64,000 bases of DNA. Origin: Lingula anatina (taxonomy: Eukaryota; Brachiopoda; Lingulata; Lingulida; Lingulidae). Location: positions 461,089-525,088 of the forward strand of contig NW_019774536.1 in the NCBI RefSeq assembly GCF_001039355.2, in the 5' to 3' direction. Under the pieces are notes generated by a model that did not search any database, was not told where the DNA came from, and saw only the letters and a program-made list of their open reading frames with translations. Positions 10,040-20,618 of this stretch are shown one piece after another; within the stretch, counting starts at the first letter, position 1, and every line of letters begins with the position of its first letter. Made by a program: the position numbers and the translations under genes.

Positions 10040-11907
10040 AGACTGCCACATTAATCTAATAGAATGCAAACAATCCCTATCAACAGTGGTTAAAGCATTC
10101 AAACAGAATGTAGTAAGGTCCCCATATACCCCCATAGAGACAATAAAATAGAGTACTCTAAAGTAAGAGTACAGTATAAGGTTGTTCTGGGCGGCTTTCA
10201 AATTTATGCACCCGGATTTAACCCTCATCCACCTTTCAGGGGCCTCGCAGGCCCGGACCCATTTATCTTTTGCTCTCTCTTCGTTTGCATGAGGTTTTGA
10301 GCCTGTTCCTTTCATGTAATCCTCAAGCAACTTATACCCCATCAATGGATAAAGAATTAGTTTTGAAATAATTGTCTTCCTTATATGAAAAAGCTATTTA
10401 TTTTATATTGGATTATCATTTCTACATTTTTCCTTTAAAGTTACTTTATTAAGATTATATTTGAAATATTTGAAAGTTTGATGGTAAACTATTGGGTGAT
10501 AAAACTAAAAAGAAAACTTGAAAAATACAAAAATTAAAAATGTGCATTTTATCACCCAGTGACTTCCCTGTGAAAAAGCTATCTATATAATATTTGATGA
10601 TCATTTCAACATCTTTCCTTTACTTTTACTTTATGAAGATCAATTGGAAATATTTGAAAGTTTGATGGTAAATTATTAGGTGAAAAAACTAAAAAAAAAA
10701 ACATGAAAAATAAGAAAATTAAAAATGTGCATTTTATCACCCAATAACTCCCCTATGAAAAAGCTATCTGTTTAATATTTGATGATCATTTAAACACCTT
10801 TCCCTAACTTTTACTTTTTGAACATTATATTGGAAATATTTGAAAGACTAGGCAAGTCAAAATCCTACGGGGACAAGAATGCAATTTATTATCCATTTAA
10901 AGTCATCATTCCATATTTTTCATTCAGCTTTGGGAAAAAATGGGAAAAACAAAAGCAAATATAAAATGGGGCCTTTCACTAATGGTATTCCATAGGAGTC
11001 CAAATTCAATGCATATGAAAATGAAGATTTTCATAAATTTTTTTCATTTATTTTCACCCAGTATTTTACCATTCAAACTTTCAAATATTTCCAATATATT
11101 CGTCATAAAGTATCCTAAAGGAAAAGATGTCAGAATGATCATCAAATAACAAAAAATAGCTTTTTCATAGGGGAATCAATGGGTGTTAGAATATAAATCT
11201 TTAATTTTTCTCATTTTTCATGTGTTTATTTTCACCCAATTTTTTACCATCAAACTTTCAAGTACTTCCAATATAAACTTCATAAAGTATCCTTAAAGGA
11301 AAGATGTTGAAATGGTCATCAAATGTCAAATAAATAGCTTTTTCATAGGGGAGTCCTTGGGTGGTAAAATAAAAATCTTTAATTTTTTTTATTTTTTCAT
11401 GAAAACTTTCACCTGCAAACTAACAAAAAGTGCCAATGTGTCCTCCATTATGCATACTACAAGATCATAGATATTTACTCAAATTAAATGAGATTTATGA
11501 TTGTTTTTTCTTTTTTTTTTTTTTTTTTTGGGGGGGGGGGGGAGTCAAAATTTCATAGGGGGAGTCACATTTTCATTATGAAAATCTGACTGGGAAGTCA
11601 CATTTTCATAGTAAAAATCTGACTGGGGAGTCACATTTTAGGGGAGTCAAGATTTTCATGCCTCTGAGGCCCGGTTTCAGGGTTTACGTAGGGTTCCATT
11701 TCCTTGTGGATGAGGGTTAAAATCATATAGCGATTTTACGACAATCGTTTACTATCCAATCAAGGTGACAGCTGCGCGTGGATGAGCCCGCAATCATCCT
11801 ACAAAATTTGTTCTGGGGTATGATACTCTGAAATGCGATCTGACACACACCTTGAAAACTGATATACTGGTTAATTCAGGATCCTTATGTGCCGAGTCTG
11901 GTAGTTG
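10040..11907. mobile_element. Inverted-repeat DNA element, copy 2 (interrupted)
   Basis: The central block AGACTGCCACATTAATC (10040) and the terminal block ending GGATCCTTATGTGCCGAGTC + TGGTAGTTG (11907) match copy 1 at 3195-3732. It is split by the TTAA-flanked insertion 10222-11716. Compared with copy 1 it keeps extra arm sequence (CAAATTTATGCACCCGG and CCAATCAAGGTGACAGC). Confidence 0.7.
10222..11716. mobile_element. piggyBac-like non-autonomous element with TTAA duplication
   Basis: 1495 bp bounded by perfect terminal inverted repeats CCCTCATCCAC (10222) and GTGGATGAGGG (ending 11716), flanked on both sides by TTAA (10218-10221 and 11717-11720). TTAA targets and CCC-starting ends are hallmarks of the piggyBac superfamily. 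The inside has no transposase; it is built of direct copies of an AT-rich unit of about 185 bp (near 10385-10560, 10571-10747, 10756-10850) followed by inverted copies (near 11030-11173, 11196-11355 and a partial one). The whole could fold into a large hairpin. Confidence 0.85.
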
Positions 11908-11919
11908 GGTAGGCCTGTA

Positions 11920-12380
11920 CCTGTTGAGCATAAAAATTTGATGTTGAATTTGCAGTTAAGCATAATGTACTTTGGCATCAGAATTGACAATAGCCTATTT
12001 TGTGCATTGTTATTGTCTGCTTTTTGTCTGTACATTTGACAGCTTTGCTGCCTTGTTAGGATTGGCATGCAGTTCAAATTAGAAAGCCAGCTCTATTGGG
12101 TTATCATTTATTATTGAATTTATGCAATTTTGTGTGAAATTTTCATTTTTCTCATTCTGGCATTTTCAGAGTGTGAACTTAAACTCCCATCGGCATGAAG
12201 CCTTATGCTTGTTACACATTTTACTCACATTGGTATTACCTGTTGAGAATAATTAAAATTTGATGTTGAATTTGCAGTTAAGCATAATGTACTTTTGCAT
12301 CAGAATTGGCAGTAGCCTATTTTGTGCATTGTTATTTTCTGCTTTTTGTCTGTACATTTGACAGCTTTGCTGCCTTGTTT
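11920..12380. repeat. Direct repeat pair (about 140 bp), with inverted third copy at 18899-19022
   Basis: CTGTTGAGCATAAAAATTTG through GACAGCTTTGCTGCCTTGTT at 11920-12058 recurs at 12239-12380, and in reverse complement at 18899-19022. No coding capacity is evident. It directly abuts the end of the inverted-repeat element copy 2. Confidence 0.75.
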
Positions 12381-12450
12381 TATATTCTACTTTACACCAG
12401 GCATTGGATCGATCCATGTATACCTGTGTTTATGGGAATGGGGCCTTAGA

Positions 12451-12670
12451 CCCCATTCCCATAGATTTTAGATCGATCTATCCCTGTGGGGAGTCTCACT
12501 AGATTACTGTCAGCTTAGCCGGCTTAAGCATCTGTTCTGCCTACTTAAAGCTGTAAGGGGGTAATTAACTATGGTGCACTCTCGTCTGACTGCAATTTAG
12601 CATGAACCCCCAGGGAGTTAGGTGGCTCTAAATCTAAATCTCTGGATCAATCTAAATCTCTGGGAATGCA
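12451..12670. mobile_element. Palindromic MITE family P, copy b
   Basis: Runs from CCCCATTCCCATAGATTTTA to CTCTGGGAATGCACCC with the family blocks GGGGAGTCTCACTAGATTAC, GGGGGTAATTAACT and CATGAACCCCCAGGGAGTTA. It is preceded by a short extra inverted copy of its end (ATGGGAATGGGG at 12432-12443). Confidence 0.75.
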
Positions 12671-14149
12671 CCCTTAGATGATAAAAGCAGATATATTTCC
12701 TGGGACTTCCACTCCTCCATTTGATAGATGCCACTGGAAATATTTTCTCTTAGGTTTGAAAGTCAGATTTTTCACCAAAAATTCGAGGAGTCATAAGAGG
12801 TCTTAGTGGTGTTACTTCCATATAGCTCAGGACATTCTAGCCTAGCTATGACAAGTCACCTGAGAACCGTGAGCATAGAGCTGTTTGTTTGATAAATGTG
12901 CTGGGCAAAGGATCAAATTCACCAAGCAAAAAAGCACATTTTTTGTACTATAGTTGAGTAGATTTTATTGGGCACACTATAACTAATTAAGACCTGAATA
13001 AGCTGATCAAACCATAATATAAGCTGTTTTGAAGTCTGAGAAACCCCATGAGGCCTGTACTTGCTTTACATGAAAAGCTTAATTAACATATGTCCTTACA
13101 TGGACTGCATCCTCATATCTCCTAATAAAACCAGAATTACTTAGTGGTGGGTGCGTAACTTTTAAGTAAACAAAATGAACATATAATGTGTGATATATAT
13201 CAATGTTACTGTATCTCTTGAACACTTAATCTTGATAATGAGATCATATGACCTCAGACGAGATTTTGCGTGATCGGATACAAAATGTCTTCCTGTATGC
13301 TTGCGCTACCAACCAACGTGTTGAAAAATGTTTACCAACAAGTTATCTAGGGTAAATATATATACAAAAACTACAATATACTATATTTAAACAACCTGTC
13401 TAGGGTTCACAATACTTCCATAGAGCAATAAGTAAATATATAGCCTTGCCCCTATCAAACCTCAATCGAACCTGAGTAACCGCAACCGCAAATGTTAAAA
13501 TTGTACAAATAACTTGAAGCCTTTATCATAATGCATCCATTAAGCAAAAAGTACAAAAGCTCACACCTATCAATAACATGTATTTCAATAAGACCAGTCA
13601 CCAGTGTTTGAAAAGGTAAAGAATAACCCAACATCCTAGTTAGACCAGACGAGAGGGCTATTCTGTCATGGAGTTTTTTGGGTTAGTATTGTCAATCATG
13701 CTGAGAAAATATCTAACTTAATTTTTCACTTCCAGCGCAATCCTTTAAAAAGGTACGGGTACTTTGATACCTTTCATCTCTACACTTGACTAGAGACTTC
13801 ATCAGTCACACTGATGTCACGGGGTTGATGTTAATTAGACCATTTATAGTGAAAAAAAAAAAAAAAACTCATTACACTATCCCCAGATATGAGACAGGTT
13901 GTGAGCTGTCAGTTTTAAACCACATCAGTTGCTCAAGAAAATGCTGTGCCAGTACCCTTAGGGTAAGATTGACAAGAAGAACATCAGCAGCCTCCTATAC
14001 AAAATTTCTTGCACAGGGCACAAAGGCAGGGGTTGTAGCCAAATATATTGGGGAGACATAAAGGTTGTTAAAGGTTTGACTGAATGCATTGAAACCCAAA
14101 TTATGCCAACACATCTGGGGTCTGGTCAAAATGGCTTTTTCTCTTGCAG
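12671..14149. other. Sequence upstream of the gene B exon array
   Basis: No exon can be supported. One frame from 13975 reads EEHQQPPIQNFLH, loosely like the Q/P-rich family, but has no clear splice frame. The 5' exons of gene B were not found. Confidence 0.4.
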
Positions 14150-14275
14150 CAGCACCCACAGAAGTACTCTGAAAACAAGCCACTTCCTATGGAGGTAAAA
14201 GGTGATGAGCCGGAATACCAAGAACAGCAGGGCAAAGATCTGGACCCTCCTAAAAACAAACCATCTCCTATGGAG
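14150..14275 (+). CDS. Gene B tandem exon 1
   Basis: Exon after acceptor ctcttgcag, 42 codons, ending CCTATGGAG|gtaggt. It is phase 0 at both ends, so exons of this kind can be added or skipped without a frameshift. It encodes QHPQKYSENKPLPMEV, an acidic stretch, then PPKNKPSPME. The next five units repeat the same acceptor, exon and donor at a spacing of about 275 bp, and the introns between them are also near-identical, so the array grew recently by unequal exchange. No domain is recognised. The relation to genes A and C rests on Q/P/E-rich composition, QHP starts and the Y-x-DL motif in the neighbouring units. Confidence 0.55.
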
Positions 14276-14425
14276 GTAGGTGTTGATGAGCCTAAATGTC
14301 TGAATTAAGGAATGTATGTAAGGCAGTAAATAAGTTATTTTGGGGGAAGGGTGACAATATCCTTAATGTAGATCAATATATGTTGAAATGGCCTAAACTG
14401 GTCAAAATGGATTTTTCTTTTACAG

Positions 14426-14545
14426 CAGCACCCACAGCAGTGCTCTGAAAAAGAGCCTATGGATGAAGATGGTTATGGGCCTGATAACCAAGCACAGGAC
14501 TACTTTGACCTTAACCCTCCTGAAAGCAAATCATCTCCTACAGAG
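14426..14545 (+). CDS. Gene B tandem exon 2 (YFDL motif)
   Basis: 40 codons, phase 0-0, acceptor tttacag and donor GAG|gtaggt. Encodes QHPQQCSEKEPMDEDGYG, then a QDYFDLNPPES motif and KSSPTE. YFDLNPP matches the YIDLHPE of gene C and the YQDLHP of gene A. Confidence 0.55.
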
Positions 14546-14699
14546 GTAGGTGTTGAAGAGCCTAAATGTCTGAATTAAAGAATGTACGTACGGCAGTAAA
14601 TAAGATGTTTTGGGGGGAGGAAGGGTGACAATATCCTTATTGTAGATAAATATATGTTCAAATGGCCTGAACTGGTCAAAATGGTTCTTTTCTTTACAG

Positions 14700-14825
14700 C
14701 AGCACCCACAGCAGTGCTCTGAAAACAATCAATGTTCTATGGAGGTAAATGGTTATGGGGCTGATAACCAAGCACAGGACTACTTTGATCTGCACCTTCC
14801 TGAAAGCAAATCATCTACAATTGAG
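14700..14825 (+). CDS. Gene B tandem exon 3 (YFDL motif)
   Basis: 42 codons, phase 0-0. Encodes QHPQQCSENNQCSMEVNGYG, then QDYFDLHLPES and KSSTIE before GAG|gtaggt. Upstream and downstream introns are about 150 bp and near-identical to those of the other units. Confidence 0.55.
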
Positions 14826-14982
14826 GTAGGTGTTGAAGAGCCTGAATGTCTGAATTAAAGAATGTACGTACGGCACTAAATAAGATGTTTGGGGGGGAGG
14901 AAGGGTGACAATATCCTTATTGTAGATCAATATATGTTGAAATGGCCTGAACTGGTCAAAATGGATTTTTCTTTTACGGCAG

Positions 14983-15099
14983 CATCCACAGCAGTACTCT
15001 GAAGATGAGCCTATGGAGGAAGATGGTGATGAGCCTGATAACCAAGAGCACGAGTGCAAAGTTCCGCACCCTCCTGACAACAAACCATCTCCTATGGAG
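14983..15099 (+). CDS. Gene B tandem exon 4 (YFDL motif lost)
   Basis: 39 codons, phase 0-0. The upstream CAGCAG acceptor has become CGGCAG, so the exon starts one codon later (HPQQYSEDEPME). The YFDL position reads CKVPHPP, so the tyrosine motif is missing in this unit. Its following intron carries a 1614-bp insertion. Confidence 0.5.
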
Positions 15100-15307
15100 G
15101 TAGGTGTTGATTAGTCTGCGACGTTAAGCACTAGCCCGAGGCAATTGCCCACCTAAAGTGGCACCGGGCTAGTAAAAAAGTTGATATTTTATAAAGCACT
15201 AGCCCGAACGGGTTATTTGAACCTATTTTAACACTCAGTAAGATTTCAAAAATATAAGTCGCCAGTCTTCTTTGTCCCTGCCTCTAATTAGATGTTTCTA
15301 GATAGTA

Positions 15308-15475
15308 CAGGGGCGGATTTAGGCCGTCTTCTGGGTCTTCCAGAAGACGGTCAGATTTTCAAGTTTACATTGACGGGTATCCAATTTTTAATGTTGGAAG
15401 ACGGTCAAAATTGGAGGATGAATCAACAAAGATAATTTGGAAGACTGTCAGTATATAGCTCTGGATCCGCCCCTG
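15308..15475. mobile_element. CAGGGGCGGAT MITE, copy 1
   Basis: 168 bp from CAGGGGCGGATTTAG to CTGGATCCGCCCCTG, with TAGTA on both sides (15303-15307, 15476-15480) as a 5-bp target duplication. The inside repeats a GAAGACGGTC motif. A second copy in opposite orientation lies at 22149-22292. Confidence 0.8.
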
Positions 15476-15928
15476 TAGTATGATATGCCTCTCAGTTGAA
15501 AAAACTCACACCTAGCTCTAACTACTGAATATTGATTAGTTGCTATAAATAACTTCACTGCAGTTATTTATAGCAGCAGTCTGTCTGATCAGCGTGTCGG
15601 CATCTTTTTATTTGACCAGTTTGTTGTCATGACTACAAATTGCTGTCAATCAAGAAACTGGATCAAACCGGAATTCCTTAGTACTAGCGACAGGTTTTGT
15701 CAAAACAACACTGTCTCCGAAGCAAGTGTTATCTCATAGAACATTTGGGTTAGGACCACTTAGCAGACTGAGGGGTGGAGTATTCTATTTCCTTTTTTCT
15801 TTATATTTTTTATTTATAATTTTAATATCCATGAGTAAATACATTTCCCTTTGCTTATTGCCTTTTAAAAACAATAAGACCTTGGCAGTTACATAAATAC
15901 CCTATGAACTATTCTTGATGGGGGCGTC

Positions 15929-16085
15929 TCGATAGTCCGAAGGTTCATTGGTCCGAAGGCTCATTGGTCCGAAAAGTGGTAACATTTTCATCGATTTTTA
16001 AATCAAGGGTTCATTGGTCCAAAGGTTCTATAGTGATAATTCGGTCCAATGAACCTTCGGACTATTGAACTTTCGGACTATTGCT
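15929..16085. repeat. TCCGAAGGTTCATTGG short repeat cluster
   Basis: Several direct copies of GGTTCATTGGTCCGAAGG-like units are followed by reverse-complement copies (CCAATGAACCTTCGGACTAT), forming a foldback of about 150 bp nested in the larger insertion. Confidence 0.75.
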
Positions 16086-16872
16086 ACGGGCCCTTCTTGA
16101 CAATGTGGGATAGTTCGGTTTATGCCATGGCTACCCCTCCACACTTTGTCCTGGTAAAGTCCTTGAAAAGTTGTTTTTACAAATATATAACCAAAAGAAT
16201 TGTAACCAAAAATATTGTAAGACGTTTGTTTAATTAAACTTACAGCACCTATGTATTTTAAATTAGAAGTGGCATTATGTACCGATGTAATTGGAAATAA
16301 ATTGTCAGAAAAGAGCCATTGTCAATAAAAAGAATAGGAATTGAAAAAAAAGATTTTGATTGCATATAAAAAATGGAAAAAAAAGATATTATAAAAATAT
16401 GAAAAGTAAGGGTAATTTTATTCAGTATTACAAATTAAAAAAAAAAGAATTTTTTCAATATTAAAATAATTAAAAATATTTTTAATTAATTTTACCACCC
16501 CATCAACTGGAAATTAACCTGATTGACTTTGTTATTCACTTGCTCTACTTCTATAATAAGGTTTATAAGAAAGTGCAGTATGGTACCACAACTCTTTACA
16601 ACATCTGCTTAAACTTTTTAAATGATTATTTAAATTGGGCTAGTGTTTTTTGGTTCGGGCTAGTAAAGTTTGAGAGTCTGCTAGCCCATAGGACTAGTAG
16701 TCTAAAAAGTTTTTGGCACAGACTGGTTGATGAGCCTGAATATCTGAATTAAAGAATGTATGTAAGGCAGTAAATAAGTTATTTGGGGGGAAGGGTGACA
16801 ATATCCTTAATGTAGATCAATATATGTTGAAATGGCCTAAACTGGTCAAAATGGATTTTTCTTTTACGGCAG

Positions 16873-16989
16873 CATCTACAGCAGTACTCTGAAGATGAGC
16901 CTATGGAGGAAGATGGTGATGAGCCTGATAACCAAGAACAGGACTACTTTGATCTGAACCCTCCTGAAAGCAAATCATCTCCTACGGAG
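16873..16989 (+). CDS. Gene B tandem exon 5 (YFDL motif)
   Basis: 39 codons, phase 0-0. The first half matches exon 4 (HLQQYSEDEPMEEDGDEP) and the second half matches exons 2 and 3 (QDYFDLNPPES, KSSPTE), so it looks like a crossover product. It has the same altered CGGCAG acceptor as exon 4. Confidence 0.55.
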
Positions 16990-17143
16990 GTAGGTGTTGA
17001 AGAGCCTGAATGTCTGAATTAAAGAATGTATGTACGGCACTAAATAAGATGTTTTGGGGGGAGGAAGGGTGATAATATCCTTATTGTAGATCAATATATG
17101 TTGAAATGGCCTGAACTGGTCAAAATGGCTTTTTTCTTTACAG

Positions 17144-17212
17144 CATCCACAGCAGTTCCCTGAAAACAATCAATGTTCTATGGAGGTAGATGATGATGGC
17201 CCCAAGTACTAA
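17144..17212 (+). CDS. Gene B terminal exon 6
   Basis: After acceptor ctttacag it reads HPQQFPENNQCSMEVDDDGP and ends in TAA at 17210-17212. Downstream sequence still resembles further unit sequence but holds stops. AATAAA lies near 17635. Confidence 0.5.
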   Translation, partial: HPQQFPENNQCSMEVDDDGPKY

Positions 17213-18610
17213 GTACCAATGGAGATAGATGATAATGGGCCTGATACCCAAGCATAGGAGTGCAAAGATCTGCACCCTCCTGAAAACAATTAAACCATCT
17301 CCTTTAGTAGAAGCAAAGATTCTTTTTCATAAAGGATAGATTTAAGGAGAAACTTTTGATCGTCGGATTCAACATTGTGTACAGGATTGTCTTATGACAT
17401 GAAATATTGCCGTCAGATATGACATGTCTACATTGTGAAGTTGTCAAATATTATTTCTACATTTTTGTATTTCATTTTGGTTCATTAGGAAGAACATATA
17501 ACACAATTGTTGTTTGGGAGAACCATGTTTAACCATCAATTCAACCATTCTTGCAAACTTCTCCATTTATCCTTTATAAATACGAAAGAAAGTGTTTTCT
17601 TCATTTCTTGTGCTTCAATCTGCTCACAATTCTGAATAAAAAGGATATCTATCTATCCTTTATATTGTGTGCTAGCTATCAGGATAACCAGCTGTCAGTA
17701 TTACAACTTCAAAACAACCCATGAACACTGCACATTTGCTCAATTTTCTTTAAAGATACATACAAAGTCAATTTTTGTCACAAAAACCAACCAAATGCCA
17801 GCATATAGTTTCACGTAGTATAACTAAGAGAATTACCAAAAAGGCATTGTTTAATTTTACCCGAAAATGATGTTTGAACAGATTTTTCTGCTGGCATTCT
17901 AAACTGTATGTTAATGGGGCAGGAAAGTAGGCCACGGAAGTAGGTTAAATTTACAACCATAAATTTAAAGAAAGGAGCAGTCTAAAGGTCTTTTATGGCT
18001 GATCGAGTGATCTATTTCAGTTTATCCCTTGGCATGTCAAATTTATTTGAGTCATATAAGAATCTAGTAGAAGTGGTTTACATGTGTTACTGGGAATCCA
18101 CACTCCACCGATGCTCGGTTCGTATGTACCTTTAAATATCCCCGTCAGGCCACGCAATGAAAGGTTTGGAGTGTACATACATGACATTGTTACTTGTGGT
18201 CAAAAACTTTGGAAGAGATGAAGACACTTTAAAGTCACATGCAATAAACTGGCATGGCAGAATTATTCTTGGCTTATACAGAGCTGTGATAAACATTTAG
18301 AAATGAGAACAAATAAAAATATGCGGCAAACTCTCTTCAAGAACAATTATTTAAAGAACAAAGTTACTAGGAAAACAAGTAGAATTAAGAACCCAATTAT
18401 CATGTCTCAAAATCTTCGTGACAAAGGAGATCTAGTGTAAATGATCTTTTCTTTCACTTATATTTTCAGTTCTGAGTGTTGCTTCATATGAAGTCCAATT
18501 TAATTACTCTTGTCATACGCTGGATTTCAGTCTCCTGATGTTCAGATCCTGTCTCTTTAACTGGTCACAAAGATATAGAAGTATTTTTTTCTGCCTCTGC
18601 CTTGTGTGTC
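17213..18610. other. Gene B 3' flank
   Basis: Contains a degenerate continuation of the repeat unit to about 17310 and AATAAA near 17635. A - and start-less open frame at 18218-18440 (Lys/Asn-rich) is noted but not supported. Otherwise nothing is seen. Confidence 0.5.
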
Positions 18611-18798
18611 GGACGTACATGAAAGAAAAAACGCTTAATCTTTTAATTATTTCTCCGCCTCTCACACTCCTCCCCACGCGTCGTCCCTGCGGGGGTACAG
18701 TCATTAAATCTCGTCTCCATTGGAACGACACATGGGGAGGTGTGTGAGAGGCAGGGAGACTATTAAAAGATTAAGCGTTTTTCCCTTCATGTACGTCC
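18611..18798. mobile_element. Foldback MITE
   Basis: GGACGTACATGAAAGAAAAA at the left and its near reverse complement ending ATGTACGTCC at 18798; the arms remain complementary for about 65 bp (CGCTTAATCTTTTAAT, GCCTCTCACAC, CCTCCCCA). There is no clear target duplication. Confidence 0.75.
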
Positions 18799-18898
18799 AA
18801 TAACTATGCCACAAAATTTTGCAATAACAAGCCATTTCTTTTTATAAACACACTTTAGTGGTCTCTGTCTGACCTTCTCTTTGACCTTATAACAGAAA

Positions 18899-19970
18899 AC
18901 AAGGCAGCAAAGCTGTCAAATGTACAGACAAAAAACAGGAAATAACTATACACAAAATAGGCTACTGTCAATTCTGATGCAAAAGTACATTATGTTAAAC
19001 TGCAAATTCAACATCAAATTTTAATGATTGAATCTGACAAACTGCAATGATATGAGTTTATTTCCATTTTTGAAAGTTTATTACACAATACACGATAACA
19101 AGTTTACCATCATTTTTACATAATCAACTAGTAATGTTGTAAAGATGCAGGAAATGCCAAACAAACACTTTTACGTATCTTATTAATTAAATAATGAAAC
19201 TGTTAACATGCCTAAGAATTAAATCTAAGGAAATGTGAAAAAACGGCATTTCTTTAATGGTCTGATTATGCTGATTTTTAAACTCAACCTGCGTTTTAGC
19301 AGGAATGACCACTCCTGTGAGTTTAATGACAATTGGCCTATCTGTTTTTTTTATATTGTGTTTACAGTGTTGCATATATGCTGAAAAGTGAAAAAAAAAG
19401 CATAACTACTAAAATAGTGGCCCGATCATGCCGATTTTCGAACTTGACCTGCGTTATAATAAGATTGATTACTCCTGTGAGTTTCATGACAACAGGCCTA
19501 TCAGTTTTCCTTGAAATGTGTTTACAGTGTTGCATATATGCTGAAAAGTGAAAAAACAGCATAACTTCTACAAAAATGGCCCGATCATGCTGATTTTCGA
19601 ACTTGACCTGCGTTTTATAAATATTCATCAGCTCTGTAAATATACAGCCAAAAAGTAAAACTGCCTTCCACTTATCATGTTTACAATGAAAGTGCACGTC
19701 GCTGGCAACAGTGACAGTGACGGCGACGACGGCAGATGCAGGTGATGGCAATATGTACAGACACATTTGTACATATTTACTGTACTGTTTGAGAACAGTA
19801 AGTGACATTGTTTTTCGAAAATGGTCATCATGGGAGCAGTGCCCAAAATAGTTTTTTTTTTATTTTGATGCAATATTACATAATGTTTTACAGCATAATG
19901 ACCATCAATTTTAATAATAAAATATTAGAATCATGGATATTCAGAAAATGTGACTAGCAAAGATCTTCAG
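18899..19970. repeat. Composite repeat block
   Basis: Holds the inverted third copy of the 11920 repeat (18899-19022), family R blocks (19022-19054 and 19801-19962), and between them about 2.5 tandem units of roughly 156 bp (19220-19620). The units share GCATAACT, GATCATGCTGATTTTCGAAC, TTGACCTGCGTT and TTTACAGTGTTGCATATATG. - strand open frames over it are by-products. Confidence 0.7.
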
Positions 19971-20091
19971 GCCCATGGAACTTCAAAGTCACAACTTGAA
20001 AATACCAAAATGTAAACAAGAGAGCACTGTTCTGAAATGTTTTTTTTCCCAAATTTTAACAATTTTTTAAACNAAATCATTTTTATTTCAG

Positions 20092-20165
20092 AAGGCCTTG
20101 TATTTTGATATACTGGAAGATCAGAATGAAGCACAGACCAGAAATGAAAGGGACAGACTGGAAAA
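20092..20165 (+). CDS. Gene C, internal exon
   Basis: Acceptor tttatttcag and donor GAAAA|gtgagt bound 24 codons plus two bases. Encodes KALYFDILEDQNEAQTRNER, charged and probably helical. Splicing to 20619 completes an AAA codon and keeps the frame open, which supports both exons. Upstream exons were not found. An N at 20073 sits in the pyrimidine tract. Confidence 0.6.
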
Positions 20166-20618
20166 GTGAGTATCACTGCTTAAGTGGGAATAAGCTATCA
20201 ATCTGCTTTAAATATTGAACGGAAATGACACTATTATATACATACCTAAACATTTCACTGACAAGTTGAGTATACATGTAGTTGCAGTAAATCAAATTAT
20301 TGCCACAATATTAACAAGAGAACTCTGAATGCAGACCTACTCTAATTAATTTATAAGTAATAATTAACAATTAATTAATAACTAACCTTTTATAACTAAC
20401 TTAACAAATGGTTAAAAAGCAAATAATTAACCATTAAATAATTGATGGATCATCACTATGATGAGTTCTTTCTTGGTCCATTTGTGACCCACCTCAAAAA
20501 TTTCATCAAAGTCTATCCATTTTATTTTGCGTTACACTCACCAGTGTTGCCACAGACAAAAACAAAGATAATTAACAAAAAGGAGGTAATAAAAAAATAA
20601 TGTTATTTCCTCTTTTAG

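Larger units (their letters stand above)
15112..16725. mobile_element. Insertion in a gene B intron (hAT-like candidate) with nested elements
   Basis: The intron consensus GTGTTGATGAGCCTG is split; GTTGAT is present at 15106-15111 and again at 16726-16731, a candidate 6-bp target duplication. Ends are short imperfect inverted repeats (TAGTCTGCG and CACAGACTG), with repeated ACTAGCCC/GGGCTAGT subterminal motifs inside each end. No transposase is visible. It contains an inserted MITE (15308-15475) and a TCCGAA-type repeat (15929-16085). Confidence 0.65.

Noticed and set aside
18218-18440. Lys/Asn-rich + frame with no start codon, continuing an open frame across one TGA
   Set aside because: No splice sites or recognisable motifs fit; AT-rich sequence can yield such frames by chance. 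A decayed retrocopy remains possible.
19362-19808. - strand frame of 148 codons
   Set aside because: It covers the 156-bp tandem repeat units, and repeated peptide segments simply mirror the DNA repeat.
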